This document shows, one piece after another, positions 8,093-16,336 of a stretch of DNA of 36,887 bases. The position numbers and the translations under genes are program-made. Position 1 is the stretch's first letter; the number at the start of each line of letters is the position of its first letter. Source of the DNA: Chloroflexota bacterium (GTDB taxonomy: Bacteria; Chloroflexota; Limnocylindria; Limnocylindrales; CSP1-4); NCBI GenBank assembly GCA_017853275.1, contig JAFMJV010000002.1, positions 1 through 36,887 of the forward strand, read 5' to 3'. Under the pieces are notes generated by a model. That model saw nothing but the letters and a program-made list of their open reading frames with translations. It had not been told where the DNA came from and ran no database searches.

Positions 8093-8583
8093 CCCATCGC
8101 CTCGTCCGCGCGGGCGAGTCGGACCCCCGCCGGGTCGCGGGGCGCTTCCTGGCGTGCGATGAGATCCACCGTCCGCGGCGAGCACCCCGCGGCTGCGGCC
8201 AGATCCGCGGAGCGGAGCGCGTGATCACGCATCCGCCGGACCCCCGGCCCGATCCCCGGCAGCGACGCGAGGATCGGCCCCGTCCCCGGCGCATAGCGCA
8301 CGGAGAGCGCCCAGAGCACGCGGGGCACGAGCCCGGTCGCCGGGCCCTTGGCGCAGTCGTGAAGAAGAGCGGCAAGGAGCAGGTCGGGGTCTCCCTCCCC
8401 CTCCGCGACGAGCGCCGCTCGGACATCCAGCCCATGCCGCCGGTCCGCGGGGTGCATGCCGTCGAAGAGGGCGAGCTGGGCGGGCGTCAGGACGCGCGCG
8501 ATCGCATCCCGCTCGACGAGGGAGACCTGCGCCCCGAGATGGACCCGGACCCGCCGGATCTTCCCGGCCCACCAGCCCGGCAT
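8089..8583 (-). CDS. Small HD-domain metal-dependent phosphohydrolase
   Basis: 164 residues with the HD-superfamily pattern: His50 upstream, His75-Asp76 in LLHDCAKG, and His121 in RMRDHALRSADL. These would bind a divalent metal. The LPGIGPGVR stretch (108-116) resembles a helix-hairpin-helix turn, but it lies inside the HD helical region and may not bind DNA. The size and layout recall small HD proteins of the YqeK type that act on nucleotides, but no substrate can be assigned. It is coupled on both sides: its ATG overlaps the protease stop (TGATG) and its stop overlaps the scpA start (ATGA). Confidence 0.8.
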   Translation of the reverse strand: MPGWWAGKIRRVRVHLGAQVSLVERDAIARVLTPAQLALFDGMHPADRRHGLDVRAALVAEGEGDPDLLLAALLHDCAKGPATGLVPRVLWALSVRYAPGTGPILASLPGIGPGVRRMRDHALRSADLAAAAGCSPRTVDLIARQEAPRDPAGVRLARADEAMG

Positions 8584-9275
8584 CAGGCCGGCAGCAGATA
8601 GGGCGTCCCCACGAGGAGCCGAAGGAGCCACCAGATGATCGGGGAGACGATGACCGGGCCGAGCACGAGGATCACGAGCAGGAACCCGAACGGGATGACC
8701 TGCGCGTAGCGCGCCTCGAGCATCCGGAGACGGTAGGCCTCGCGCGGCGGGACGAGGCCGAGGAGGACCTTCCAGCCATCCAGGGGCGGCACGGGGAGGA
8801 GGTTGAAGACGAAGAGGGTGAGGTTCACGAGGACGAAGAAGAGCGCGATGTTGAGGACGATCGCCACGATCGACGCGCTCGCCCCGAGCGCACCGGAGAT
8901 GTAGAGCTCGGTCCCCACGCGGAGCGGGACCGCCACGAGCGCCGCCATGACGAGGTTGGAGAGCGGCCCCGCGAGCGCGACGAGCGCCTCGCCTCGCCGG
9001 CCGTCGCGCAGGTTCGCAGGGTTCACCGGCGTCGGCCGCGCATAGCCGAACATCAGCTGCCCGCCGGAAAGAAGGGTGCTCACGACGAGGAGGATCGCTC
9101 CCGTGGGGTCGAGGTGGACGCGCGGATCCAGGCTCAGCCGGCCCTGCCAGCGCGCGGTGGAGTCGCCAAGGCGCCAGGCGGCCATCGCGTGGCTCCATTC
9201 GTGGATCGGGAAGCCGACCGCGAGCATGACGGCACACGCCACGAGGGCGTACGCCAGGGCGGGTCCGATCTCCAT
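8583..9275 (-). CDS. Membrane metalloprotease, M50 (site-2 protease) family
   Basis: 230 residues and about five membrane segments. The zinc motif HExxH is HEWSH (25-29) in the first segment, and the third ligand is Asp166 in LLPVPPLDGW, as in the compact S2P/RseP-like families without PDZ domains. The GPLSN motif (103-107) is also typical. These enzymes cut transmembrane helices or act as housekeeping proteases, and this short type commonly neighbours scpA in Gram-positive-like genomes. The ATG at 9275 has GGAGAG six bases upstream. The target is unknown. Confidence 0.92.
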   Translation of the reverse strand: MEIGPALAYALVACAVMLAVGFPIHEWSHAMAAWRLGDSTARWQGRLSLDPRVHLDPTGAILLVVSTLLSGGQLMFGYARPTPVNPANLRDGRRGEALVALAGPLSNLVMAALVAVPLRVGTELYISGALGASASIVAIVLNIALFFVLVNLTLFVFNLLPVPPLDGWKVLLGLVPPREAYRLRMLEARYAQVIPFGFLLVILVLGPVIVSPIIWWLLRLLVGTPYLLPA

Positions 9276-9294
9276 GCCGTCTCTCCGTCCGTTC

Positions 9295-10053
9295 TCAGAT
9301 CCGCCCGAGGAGCTCCTGCTTCTTCGCCTCGTAGTCCTCGGCGCTGATGGCACCGGAATCACGGAGCTCGGCGAGCCGTGTCAGGGTCGCGGTCACCTCT
9401 TCCGGGGTATCCACCCGGTCGGGATCACCGCCCTGGGCGGCGATCGAGGTCGGCCGGGCAGGTGCCGGAGCGGGGGCCGGCGCCGCGGCCGAACCGGGAG
9501 CGGCGGCCGGCGCAGCGCGGAACCCGTTGCCGTTCATCCCCTGCCCCGTCTCGAGCGCGTGCTTCGCCTCGAGCATCGCCTTCTTGAAGTCCTTCGCCCG
9601 GGCGAGCATCCGGTAGCGGTCGACCGCCTGGTCCGCCGCGGTGAGGATGTCCAGGTCGCCGTAGCCGAGGAGCCGCCCGAAGAGGTTCTCCTCGAGGATC
9701 GCGTCGTTGATCTTCTCCAGCGAGGAATCGGCGGAGCGCTTGTTGATGATCCCGGTCACCTTCATCAGGCGCCGATTCGTGATCAGGTACTCCTCGTTCC
9801 GCCACTGCCAGAGGTTGATGCCCACGATCAGGCTGGTGATGAGGAGGGCGGCCCAGAAGACGATCGCGTTCACGTCCATCCCGAAGATCGGGCTGCCGAT
9901 CTTCAGGGTGAAGTTGTTGAGGACCGTGATCACGATGACGAGGATCGAGATCATCGCGAGCCGGCTCTGCAGGATGAGCGAGAGCCAGTGCTGGTGCGAG
10001 CGGTGGACGACGACCTCACCCGGGGCGAGGAGCTTCTCCGCGTAGCCTCCCAT
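9295..10053 (-). CDS. Membrane protein with bacterial PH-like domain and C-terminal SHOCT motif
   Basis: 252 residues. Two membrane segments (about 31-47 and 62-82) precede a bacterial PH-like fold (about 85-150: EEYLITNRRLMKVTGIINKRSADSSLEKI), as in the YdbS/YdbT-type membrane-flanked domain. An Ala/Pro-rich linker (178-201) leads to a SHOCT motif (about 222-252: LAELRDSGAISAEDYEAKKQELL), a short helix pair that helps oligomerisation. The function of this family is poorly known; a membrane-stress role has been proposed for relatives. A strong AGGAGGG site precedes the ATG at 10053. It is 19 bases upstream of the M50 protease gene, so the two may be functionally linked (inference). Confidence 0.85.
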   Translation of the reverse strand: MGGYAEKLLAPGEVVVHRSHQHWLSLILQSRLAMISILVIVITVLNNFTLKIGSPIFGMDVNAIVFWAALLITSLIVGINLWQWRNEEYLITNRRLMKVTGIINKRSADSSLEKINDAILEENLFGRLLGYGDLDILTAADQAVDRYRMLARAKDFKKAMLEAKHALETGQGMNGNGFRAAPAAAPGSAAAPAPAPAPARPTSIAAQGGDPDRVDTPEEVTATLTRLAELRDSGAISAEDYEAKKQELLGRI

Positions 10054-10083
10054 CGATCCGTTCCCTCCTTGGTTCCGGCCCGG

Positions 10084-10989
10084 TCAGGCCCGGGGATGCG
10101 CCTGTGCGTAGACCTGCCGGATGCGTTCCCGGCTCACGTGGGTGTAGATCTCGGTGGTGGCGATGGTGACGTGCCCGAGCAGCTCCTGCACGACACGCAG
10201 GTCGGCACCCCCTTCCAGGAGGTGCGTGGCGAAACTATGCCGCAAGGTGTGCGGGGAGACCCGCCGCTCGAGGCCCGCGCTTTCCGCCGCACGCCGGATC
10301 GCCCGCCACGCTTCCGCGCGTCCGAGCCGGCCACCACGGCTCCCCGTGAAGAGCGGATCACCGGGGGTCCCCTCGCCGGCCGGAACACGCGCCTCCGCGA
10401 GATAGCGCGCGATCGCGGCAAGGGCGATCTCCCCCACCGGGACCCGGCGCTCCCGGTCCTGCTTGCCGATCACCCGGACGCTCTCGCGCTCCCAGGAGAG
10501 GTCCTCGCGGTCGAGGCCCAGGGCCTCCGAGACACGCAGGCCCGAAGCGTAGAGGAGCTCCAGCAGGGCACGATCGCGGATCCCGAGCGGGGTCCCGGCG
10601 TCCGGGGCCTCCAGAAGGCGCACCACCTCCTCCGGGTCGAGGACATCCGGGATCCGCCGTTCGGAGCGCGGCAGGTCGATGAGCGGGGCGATCGCACGCA
10701 CCGTCCACCCCTCCGCGTCCGCGAAGGCATGGAAGGCGCGCAGCGAGGCCGTCTTCCGCCGCAGCGTGGCCGGCCGCAGGCCCCACGGCGGCCGCCGGAG
10801 CGCTGCGAGCCACGCACGCGCGACCTCGGCATCGAGACGCCAGCCGCCGATCCCCGCGGCATTCTCCGCGTACTGGCGGAGGTCGCGGTCGTAGGCGGCG
10901 ATCGTGGCGGCGGCAAGGAGCCGCTCCACGCGCAGGTGCTCGAGCCACGCCTCGATCGCCGCCCCGAGGTCCGCCGGCTCGCCGCTCAT
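10084..10989 (-). CDS. xerD: Site-specific tyrosine recombinase XerC/XerD
   Basis: Resolves chromosome dimers at dif sites before division. 301 residues, the size of cellular Xer proteins and not of phage integrases. The SAM-like N-terminal domain spans about 8-95, and the catalytic domain has the whole active site: Arg152, Lys176, His247, Arg250, His273 and the nucleophile Tyr282 (IYTHVS). Whether it is XerC, XerD or a lone Xer cannot be told from one sequence. The ATG overlaps the recN stop (ATGA). No integron, attachment site or mobile gene lies nearby, which supports the housekeeping role. Confidence 0.92.
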   Translation of the reverse strand: MSGEPADLGAAIEAWLEHLRVERLLAAATIAAYDRDLRQYAENAAGIGGWRLDAEVARAWLAALRRPPWGLRPATLRRKTASLRAFHAFADAEGWTVRAIAPLIDLPRSERRIPDVLDPEEVVRLLEAPDAGTPLGIRDRALLELLYASGLRVSEALGLDREDLSWERESVRVIGKQDRERRVPVGEIALAAIARYLAEARVPAGEGTPGDPLFTGSRGGRLGRAEAWRAIRRAAESAGLERRVSPHTLRHSFATHLLEGGADLRVVQELLGHVTIATTEIYTHVSRERIRQVYAQAHPRA

Positions 10990-12611
10990 CCGGTCGCGCG
11001 GCGCTCCCGCGCCCGGTCGAGGAGGGCCTGTGCCGTCCCGAGCGCCGCCTCACCCCCGCCGTCACCGGAGAGCATCGCCGCGAGCTCCGTCACCCGCGCC
11101 GCGTCGTCCAGCGCCGTCACGCTCGTCGCCGTCCGGCCGGCGTCCGTCCGCTTCTCGATCCGCAGGTGCGCGTCCGCCCACGCGGCGATCTGCGGCAGAT
11201 GGGTGACGCACAGGACCTGGTGCCGCCGCCCCAGCATCCAGAGCGTCCGCCCGAGGGGCTCCGCCGAGCGCCCGCCGATCCCCGTGTCCACCTCGTCGAA
11301 GACGAGCGTCCCGGTGGCATCTGCGGCCGCCACCACCTGCTTGATCGCGAGCGCCACCCGCGACAGCTCGCCCCCGGAAGCGATCCGCGCGAGGGGCCGC
11401 GCCGCCTCGCCCGGGTTGGGCGCCAGGCGGAAGATGACGTTCTCCGTGCCCGATGCCTCGAGCGGGATCGTCTCGATCTCCACGTCGAAGGCCCCGTCCG
11501 GAAAGCCGAGCTCGCGGAGGACCTCGGTCACCGCGGGCCCGAGTCGCGCGGCCCCCTCCCGTCGTCCGGCGCCGAGCCGGGCGGCCGCCGCCTCGGCCGC
11601 GGCAAGGAGCCGCTCTCCTTCCGCCTCCCGCAGCGTGCGTTCCGCCGCGAGCCCGCCGAGCCGGTCCGCCTCCGCCCGCGCCGCCTCGCCGGCGGCGATC
11701 ACCGCCTCCTCGCTCTCGCCGTGCTTCCGGAGAAGCCCGTAGAGAAGCCCGAGCCGCTCCTCGAGGGTCGCCCGGAGCGCAGCGTCGAGCTCGGTGTCCT
11801 GGACGGCACGCCGGAGGTCCGCCGCGAGCTCCTCGCTCTCCGCCTCCAGGCCCGCGGCACGTTCCGCGAGGCCGCCGATCCGGGGGTCGATCCGCGCAAG
11901 CTCGGCGAGATCGTTCCGGGTGGCGCCCGCGAGGTCGCGCAGGCCGCCATCCCCCGCGATCCGTTCGAGCACCTGCTCGGCGACCCGGACGATCCGCTCG
12001 CCGGACGCGATCCCCGTCAGCCGGGCGCGCAGCTCCTCGATCTCACCCGCCCGGACCCCCGCCGCCTCGATCTCCTCCGCTGCATGCGCCGCGAGCTCGC
12101 GCCGGCGCTCGACCTCTGCGGGGTCGATCGCCAGCTCCGCGAGCAGCGCCGCGTTCTCCCGGAACGCGGCCATCGCCGCCGCGACCGCCGCCCGCTCGGC
12201 ACCGAGCCCGGCGTAGGCATCGAGGAGGTCGCGCTGCGCTGCACCGGCGAGGAGGCGCTGCTGGTCGTGCTGTCCGTGGATCTCCACGAGCGGCGCGATC
12301 GTGGTGGCGAGCCGGCCGGCCGTCACCGTCTCATCGTCCAGCCGCGCCAGGCTCCGTCCCGCCGCGCTCAGCTCCCGCACCGCGATCGTGACCCCATCGC
12401 TCGTCTCGAAGACCGCCTCCACACGCGCCTGGTCCGCGCCGGTGCGCACGAGCGCCGGGTCGGCGCGTCCGCCGAGAACGAGCAGGAGTGCGTCGATGAG
12501 GAGCGACTTCCCCGCGCCGGTCTCGCCGGTGATCACCGTGAGGCCGGGTCCCAGCCGGACGCGGACCCGCTCGAGGAGCGCAAGATCGGCGACGGCGAGC
12601 TCGAGGAGCAT
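10986..12611 (-). CDS. recN: DNA repair protein RecN
   Basis: An SMC-like ATPase for double-strand-break repair. 541 residues: Walker A GETGAGKS (29-36), a long Ala/Glu/Arg-rich coiled-coil region (about 150-370), then the ABC signature ASGGELSRVALAIK and Walker B TLVFDEVDTGIGG. The chosen ATG at 12611 begins directly at the conserved MLLELAVADLALLERV; the 44 extra residues upstream are a nadK shadow. It begins one base after the nadK stop and has no Shine-Dalgarno, so translation is probably re-initiated. Confidence 0.96.
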   Translation of the reverse strand: MLLELAVADLALLERVRVRLGPGLTVITGETGAGKSLLIDALLLVLGGRADPALVRTGADQARVEAVFETSDGVTIAVRELSAAGRSLARLDDETVTAGRLATTIAPLVEIHGQHDQQRLLAGAAQRDLLDAYAGLGAERAAVAAAMAAFRENAALLAELAIDPAEVERRRELAAHAAEEIEAAGVRAGEIEELRARLTGIASGERIVRVAEQVLERIAGDGGLRDLAGATRNDLAELARIDPRIGGLAERAAGLEAESEELAADLRRAVQDTELDAALRATLEERLGLLYGLLRKHGESEEAVIAAGEAARAEADRLGGLAAERTLREAEGERLLAAAEAAAARLGAGRREGAARLGPAVTEVLRELGFPDGAFDVEIETIPLEASGTENVIFRLAPNPGEAARPLARIASGGELSRVALAIKQVVAAADATGTLVFDEVDTGIGGRSAEPLGRTLWMLGRRHQVLCVTHLPQIAAWADAHLRIEKRTDAGRTATSVTALDDAARVTELAAMLSGDGGGEAALGTAQALLDRARERRATG

Positions 12612-12612
12612 C

Positions 12613-13452
12613 TCAGGAGGGAAGGAGCTCCGCCTTCCGCCGGAGGAGCTCCCAGAACGGGAGCGCGCCATCCGGCTCCACGAAGCGGAGCGGTCGCTCC
12701 CGCAGGCGGATCCGGACGAGATCTCCGGCGGAGAGCGGGACATCCTCGTGCCCGTCGATGCTCACGAGGCAGCCCGGGGTCTCGAGGATCCGGACCTCGA
12801 TCGCGTGCTCCTCGCCCACGACGACGGAGCGGATCGCGGAAAGGTAGGCCGCGATCGGGGTGAGGACGAGGTTGCGGCTGGTGGGCTCGAGGATCGGGCC
12901 ACCGGCGCTGAAGGAATAGGCGGTGGAGCCGGTCGGCGTGCTCACCACGAGACCATCCGCGATCCAGGTCGCGGTATGGGATCCGCCGATCGCGACGGCC
13001 ATGCGCACCACCCGCGCTGCCCCGCCGCGCACGATCGCCGCGTCGTTCAGGCCGTGATAGACGCGCGCCCCCTCGGCCTCGCCGCCGGGGAGGACGGTCG
13101 CCTCGAGCATCGCACGCGCGCCCACCCGGTAGCGCCCGGCGTGGAGGAGCGCCATGAGGTCCTCCGCCCGATCGGCATCCGCCTGGGAGAGGAAGCCGAC
13201 CTTGCCCGCGTTCAACCCGACGATCGGGACGTCCGTGACGGCGGCCGCCCGTGCGGCGCGGAGGAAGGTCCCGTCCCCGCCGAGGACGACGAGCATCTCG
13301 GAGCCGGGGAGCGCCGCGGCGAGGCCGGCCAGATCGCGGGCTTCCCGATCGAAGGCCTCGATCCCGCGCACCGCGCACCAGCCGACGAGACGGTCACGCA
13401 GCTCGAGCGCGACCTCGCTCGTGGGGTTGACGGCGAACCCGACCCGCTTCAC
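12613..13452 (-). CDS. nadK: NAD kinase
   Basis: Phosphorylates NAD to NADP. 279 residues with the catalytic GGDGT (58-62, Asp60), LNAGKVGFLS, the NDAAI region, and STPTGSTAY, which binds the adenine-ribose. It fits ATP/polyP-NAD kinases in length. The start is a GTG that overlaps the tlyA stop (GTGA). It sits in the common tlyA-nadK-recN order, although the argR often found between nadK and recN in Firmicutes is missing here. Confidence 0.96.
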   Translation of the reverse strand: MKRVGFAVNPTSEVALELRDRLVGWCAVRGIEAFDREARDLAGLAAALPGSEMLVVLGGDGTFLRAARAAAVTDVPIVGLNAGKVGFLSQADADRAEDLMALLHAGRYRVGARAMLEATVLPGGEAEGARVYHGLNDAAIVRGGAARVVRMAVAIGGSHTATWIADGLVVSTPTGSTAYSFSAGGPILEPTSRNLVLTPIAAYLSAIRSVVVGEEHAIEVRILETPGCLVSIDGHEDVPLSAGDLVRIRLRERPLRFVEPDGALPFWELLRRKAELLPS

Positions 13453-14231
13453 GCCCGGACCTCCGGGACCCGGAGGTGGAGGAAGAGCTCGTGGTTCCCG
13501 GACGGACCCACGAGGGGCGACTCGCAGCGGCCGAGGACGAGGAGCCCGGCCGCCTCTGCCGCCTCCGCCACGCGGTCCACCGCACGCTCCCGCGCCGCAG
13601 GATCGCGCACCACGCCCTTGGGGACCTCACGCGGGGTGAGCTCGAACTGGGGCTTGACCATCGGGACGAGCGTGCCGCCGGGGCGGACCGCCGCCGCCAT
13701 CCCCCGGATCAGCCGGGTGAGCGAGATGAAGGAGACATCCGCGACCGCGAGGTCGCACGGCTCGGGGAGGATGAGCCGGTCCTCGGCGCCGGGGTCGAGG
13801 CGGGCAGCGTGGGTGCGCTCCATGGAGACGACCCGCGGATCGACCCGGAGCGATTCGGCGAGCTGGCCACGTCCCACGTCGAGAGCATAGACGCGCCGGG
13901 CGCCCCGTTGCAGGAGGCAGTCCGTGAACCCGCCCGTGCTCGCCCCCACGTCCAGGCAGACGAGCCCCGCAGGATCGATGGCGAAGGAAGCCAGCGCCCC
14001 GGCGAGCTTCTCCCCGCCCCGGGAGACATACGGTGCCGCCGCCACCAGCGAGACCTCGGTCCCCGCGGCGATGAGATCTCCCGGCTTCCGATCCGTCCGC
14101 GCCCCATCCCCGGTCCCGACCCGAACGCGGCCGGCAAGGACGAGCGCCTGGGCGGCGCTCCGGGTCGCGACGAGCCCGTCTTCGACGAGGAGCTGGTCGA
14201 GCCTCCGCCGAGCCCCTGGCTGCGCGGTCAG
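13449..14231 (-). CDS. tlyA: 16S/23S rRNA 2'-O-methyltransferase TlyA, CTG start proposed
   Basis: TlyA methylates cytidine 2'-O positions of rRNA. 260 residues: an S4 domain (RRRLDQLLVEDGL from about 8), the linking YVSRGGEKL (68-76, Lys75), the SAM site LDVGASTGGFTD (93-104), VADVSFISL, and MVKPQFE. The whole domain set is present, yet no ATG, GTG or TTG lies in frame near the conserved N-terminus. Upstream the frame is only a shadow of dxs, and the next in-frame start in the ORF is more than 100 residues too early. The CTG at 14231 overlaps the dxs stop as CTGA, just as ATGA and GTGA do at other junctions. AAGGG directly precedes it, too close for a normal ribosome-binding site, so coupled re-initiation is likely. 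Confidence 0.85.
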   Translation of the reverse strand: MTAQPGARRRLDQLLVEDGLVATRSAAQALVLAGRVRVGTGDGARTDRKPGDLIAAGTEVSLVAAAPYVSRGGEKLAGALASFAIDPAGLVCLDVGASTGGFTDCLLQRGARRVYALDVGRGQLAESLRVDPRVVSMERTHAARLDPGAEDRLILPEPCDLAVADVSFISLTRLIRGMAAAVRPGGTLVPMVKPQFELTPREVPKGVVRDPAARERAVDRVAEAAEAAGLLVLGRCESPLVGPSGNHELFLHLRVPEVRA

Positions 14232-16207
14232 CCCTTCCGCTCGTCGAGCCCGGCGGCCGCCATGAGCGTCCCGATCCCGAGCTCCACGAGAGCCTCCTCG
14301 ACCTGGCCGACGATCCCGTCCACGTCCAGCCGGGTCAGCCGGCGGAGATCCCCCACCGCGCCGTGATGGACGAACTCGCCGGCGGGGATCCCGATGCGCA
14401 GGACGGGGATCCCGCGGAGGGAGGCGTCCGTGAGGCCCGCGTCCGCGAGCTCCTCCACGACCGCCGATCCGAAGCCACCGGGGAGGGCGCTCTCCTCGAG
14501 GGTGATGACCAGACGCTTGCCGCGCGCCACCGAGCGGATCAGCTCGCCGTCCAGCGGCTTGGCGAAGCGCGCGTTGGCCACCGCGACGGACCATCCGTCC
14601 TGCCCGAGGCGCTCGGCGGCCTCCATCCCGCGCATGACGATCGGCCCGAAGCCGATGATCGCGAGGTCGCTCCCCTCGCGGATCACCTCGCCCTTCCCGA
14701 TCGGGAGGAGGGCGGGCTCCACGGACGGGAGATCGAAGCCCGCATCCCGCGGGTAGTGCAGGGCAAAGGGATGCGGCTGGGCGAAGGCGGTCCGGAGGAG
14801 CGACCGCGCCTCCTGCTCGTCCTTGGGCGAGGCGATCACGAGGTAGGGCAGGGTCCGCTGGGCGCTGAGCGTGAACATCCCCTGGTGGCTCGTGCCGTCC
14901 TCCCCCACGAGCCCGGCGCGGTCCACCCCGATGACGACCGGGGCATCGTTCTGGCAGACGTCGTGGACGACCTGGTCGTACGCCCGCTGGAGGAAGGTGG
15001 AGTAGAGCGCGACGAACGGCCGCTGCCCGGCGAGCGCGAGCCCCGTGGCGACCGTCATCGCGTGCTGCTCGGCGATCCCGACATCGATGAACCGGTCCGG
15101 GAAGACCTGGCCGAACTTGGAGAGGCCGGTCCCGGTGGGCATCCCCGCGGTGATCGCCACGACGCGCGCGTCCTCGCGACCGATCGCGACCAGCTCATCC
15201 GAGATGACCGCCGTGTAGTTCGGCGAGCGCCGGCCCGAGGCCGGCTCGGGAGCCGCCGGCGTGGTGATGGGAGGCAGGCCTGCCTCCGTCAGGTCCATCG
15301 GCGGGAGGGCCGCACCGTGGAAGGAGACCTGGTCCGCCTCCGCCGGGCGATAGCCCCTCCCCTTCTGGGTCCGGACATGGACCACCACCGGACCGTCCAG
15401 CCGGTCGAAGACGGTCCCGAAGACCGCCTGGAGCTCGGCGAGGTCGTGCCCGTCCACGGGCCCGACGTAGGTGATCCCGAGGTCCTCGAAGAGGCGCCCG
15501 TCCTGCGCGAAGTCGACGACCGCGCCGCGGAACCGGCGCGACCACTCGAGGAGGGTGGATCCCACGGCGGGGATCCGCTCCACGGCGTTGTCGTACGCCT
15601 CGCGCGAGTCGCGCCAGGTGCGGGAGAGCTTGATCTTGGACAGATAGCCGGAGACCGCCCCCACGGTGGGCGAGATGCTCATCTCGTTGTCGTTGAGGAC
15701 GACGACGAGACGCGTCTTCCGGTGCCCCAGATCGTTGAGCGCCTCCAGCGAGAGCCCACTCATGAGGGCCGCATCCCCGACGACGGCGACGACCCGCTCC
15801 GTGCTGCCGCGCTGATCCCGGGCGAGGGCGAGTCCCTGGGCGATCGAGACACCCGTCCCGGCATGGCCACCGTCCATGACGTCGTGCGGGCTCTCCTCAC
15901 GGCGGGGGAAGCCGCCGACGCCGTCGATCTGGCGCAGGGTGCCGAACCGGCCGAGCCGCCCGGTGAGGAGCTTGTGGGGGTAGGCCTGGTGGCCGGTATC
16001 CCAGACGATCCGGTCCGTGGGGCTGTCCAGGAGCCGGTGGAGGGCGACCGTCAGCTCCACGACCCCGAGGGACGAGCCGAGGTGGCCACCGGTGCGTGCG
16101 ACGGTCGCGATGATCTCGCGGCGCAGCTCTGCGCAGATCGCGCCGAGCTGCTGCTCGTCCATCTTCTTGAGATCGGCAGGGCCGTTCAGGCCTTCGAGGA
16201 GCGACAC
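14228..16207 (-). CDS. dxs: 1-Deoxy-D-xylulose-5-phosphate synthase
   Basis: First enzyme of the MEP pathway: a thiamin-diphosphate enzyme joining pyruvate and glyceraldehyde 3-phosphate. 659 residues. Visible: GGHLGSSLG (His42), WDTGHQAY (His73), GGHAGTG (His115), the cofactor motif VVGDAALMSG with Asp145 and the metal-binding Asn in LNDNEMSIS, DVGIAEQHA with the catalytic Glu, and the C-terminal transketolase domain (IPAGEFVHHGA). The cofactor motif has GDA in place of the usual GDG. The GTG at 16207 was chosen because GGGAG lies six bases upstream; the longer frame adds 21 residues without similarity. The longest intergenic gap in the window precedes it. Confidence 0.95.
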   Translation of the reverse strand: MSLLEGLNGPADLKKMDEQQLGAICAELRREIIATVARTGGHLGSSLGVVELTVALHRLLDSPTDRIVWDTGHQAYPHKLLTGRLGRFGTLRQIDGVGGFPRREESPHDVMDGGHAGTGVSIAQGLALARDQRGSTERVVAVVGDAALMSGLSLEALNDLGHRKTRLVVVLNDNEMSISPTVGAVSGYLSKIKLSRTWRDSREAYDNAVERIPAVGSTLLEWSRRFRGAVVDFAQDGRLFEDLGITYVGPVDGHDLAELQAVFGTVFDRLDGPVVVHVRTQKGRGYRPAEADQVSFHGAALPPMDLTEAGLPPITTPAAPEPASGRRSPNYTAVISDELVAIGREDARVVAITAGMPTGTGLSKFGQVFPDRFIDVGIAEQHAMTVATGLALAGQRPFVALYSTFLQRAYDQVVHDVCQNDAPVVIGVDRAGLVGEDGTSHQGMFTLSAQRTLPYLVIASPKDEQEARSLLRTAFAQPHPFALHYPRDAGFDLPSVEPALLPIGKGEVIREGSDLAIIGFGPIVMRGMEAAERLGQDGWSVAVANARFAKPLDGELIRSVARGKRLVITLEESALPGGFGSAVVEELADAGLTDASLRGIPVLRIGIPAGEFVHHGAVGDLRRLTRLDVDGIVGQVEEALVELGIGTLMAAAGLDERKG

Positions 16208-16336
16208 CGAAGACTCCCATGACGCCGATCGGGGGGCCGCGTCCACCCCGGAGGTCTCCCTCCGACCCACTCTTCGCAGGAGCGGGCCGGTCGGATGATA
16301 TCCCGGGTCCGGCCGCAGGGCCTGCGCCCGCGCCGG
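16208..16336 (-). promoter_or_regulatory. dxs leader with predicted hairpins
   Basis: The 129 bases between xseB and dxs can form a GC stem (16285-16290 with 16309-16314) and a 6-bp hairpin closed by a GNRA-type GAGA loop (16249-16264). I compared it by eye with thiamin pyrophosphate and cyclic-di-GMP-I riboswitch consensus and saw no match. It holds the GGGAG site for dxs (16214-16218). Confidence 0.35.
16295..16300 (-). promoter_or_regulatory. Candidate -10 box for dxs
   Basis: TATCAT on the minus strand is the only AT-rich hexamer in the leader and matches TANNNT. It would give a transcript leader of about 80 bases. It lies within the loop of the larger predicted stem. No -35 box is clear. 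Confidence 0.35.

Noticed and set aside
10084-10989. Tyrosine recombinase as evidence of a mobile element
   Set aside because: Length, neighbours (recN) and the absence of att repeats or phage genes fit a housekeeping Xer protein.
14232-14594. Long N-terminal extension of TlyA starting at 14594
   Set aside because: The extra residues are a frame-shifted reading of dxs, rich in Arg and Gly, and no TlyA protein has such an extension.
16208-16336. Thiamin pyrophosphate or cyclic-di-GMP riboswitch upstream of dxs
   Set aside because: A hairpin and purine-rich segments recall parts of both, but the conserved core sequences of either class are not present.
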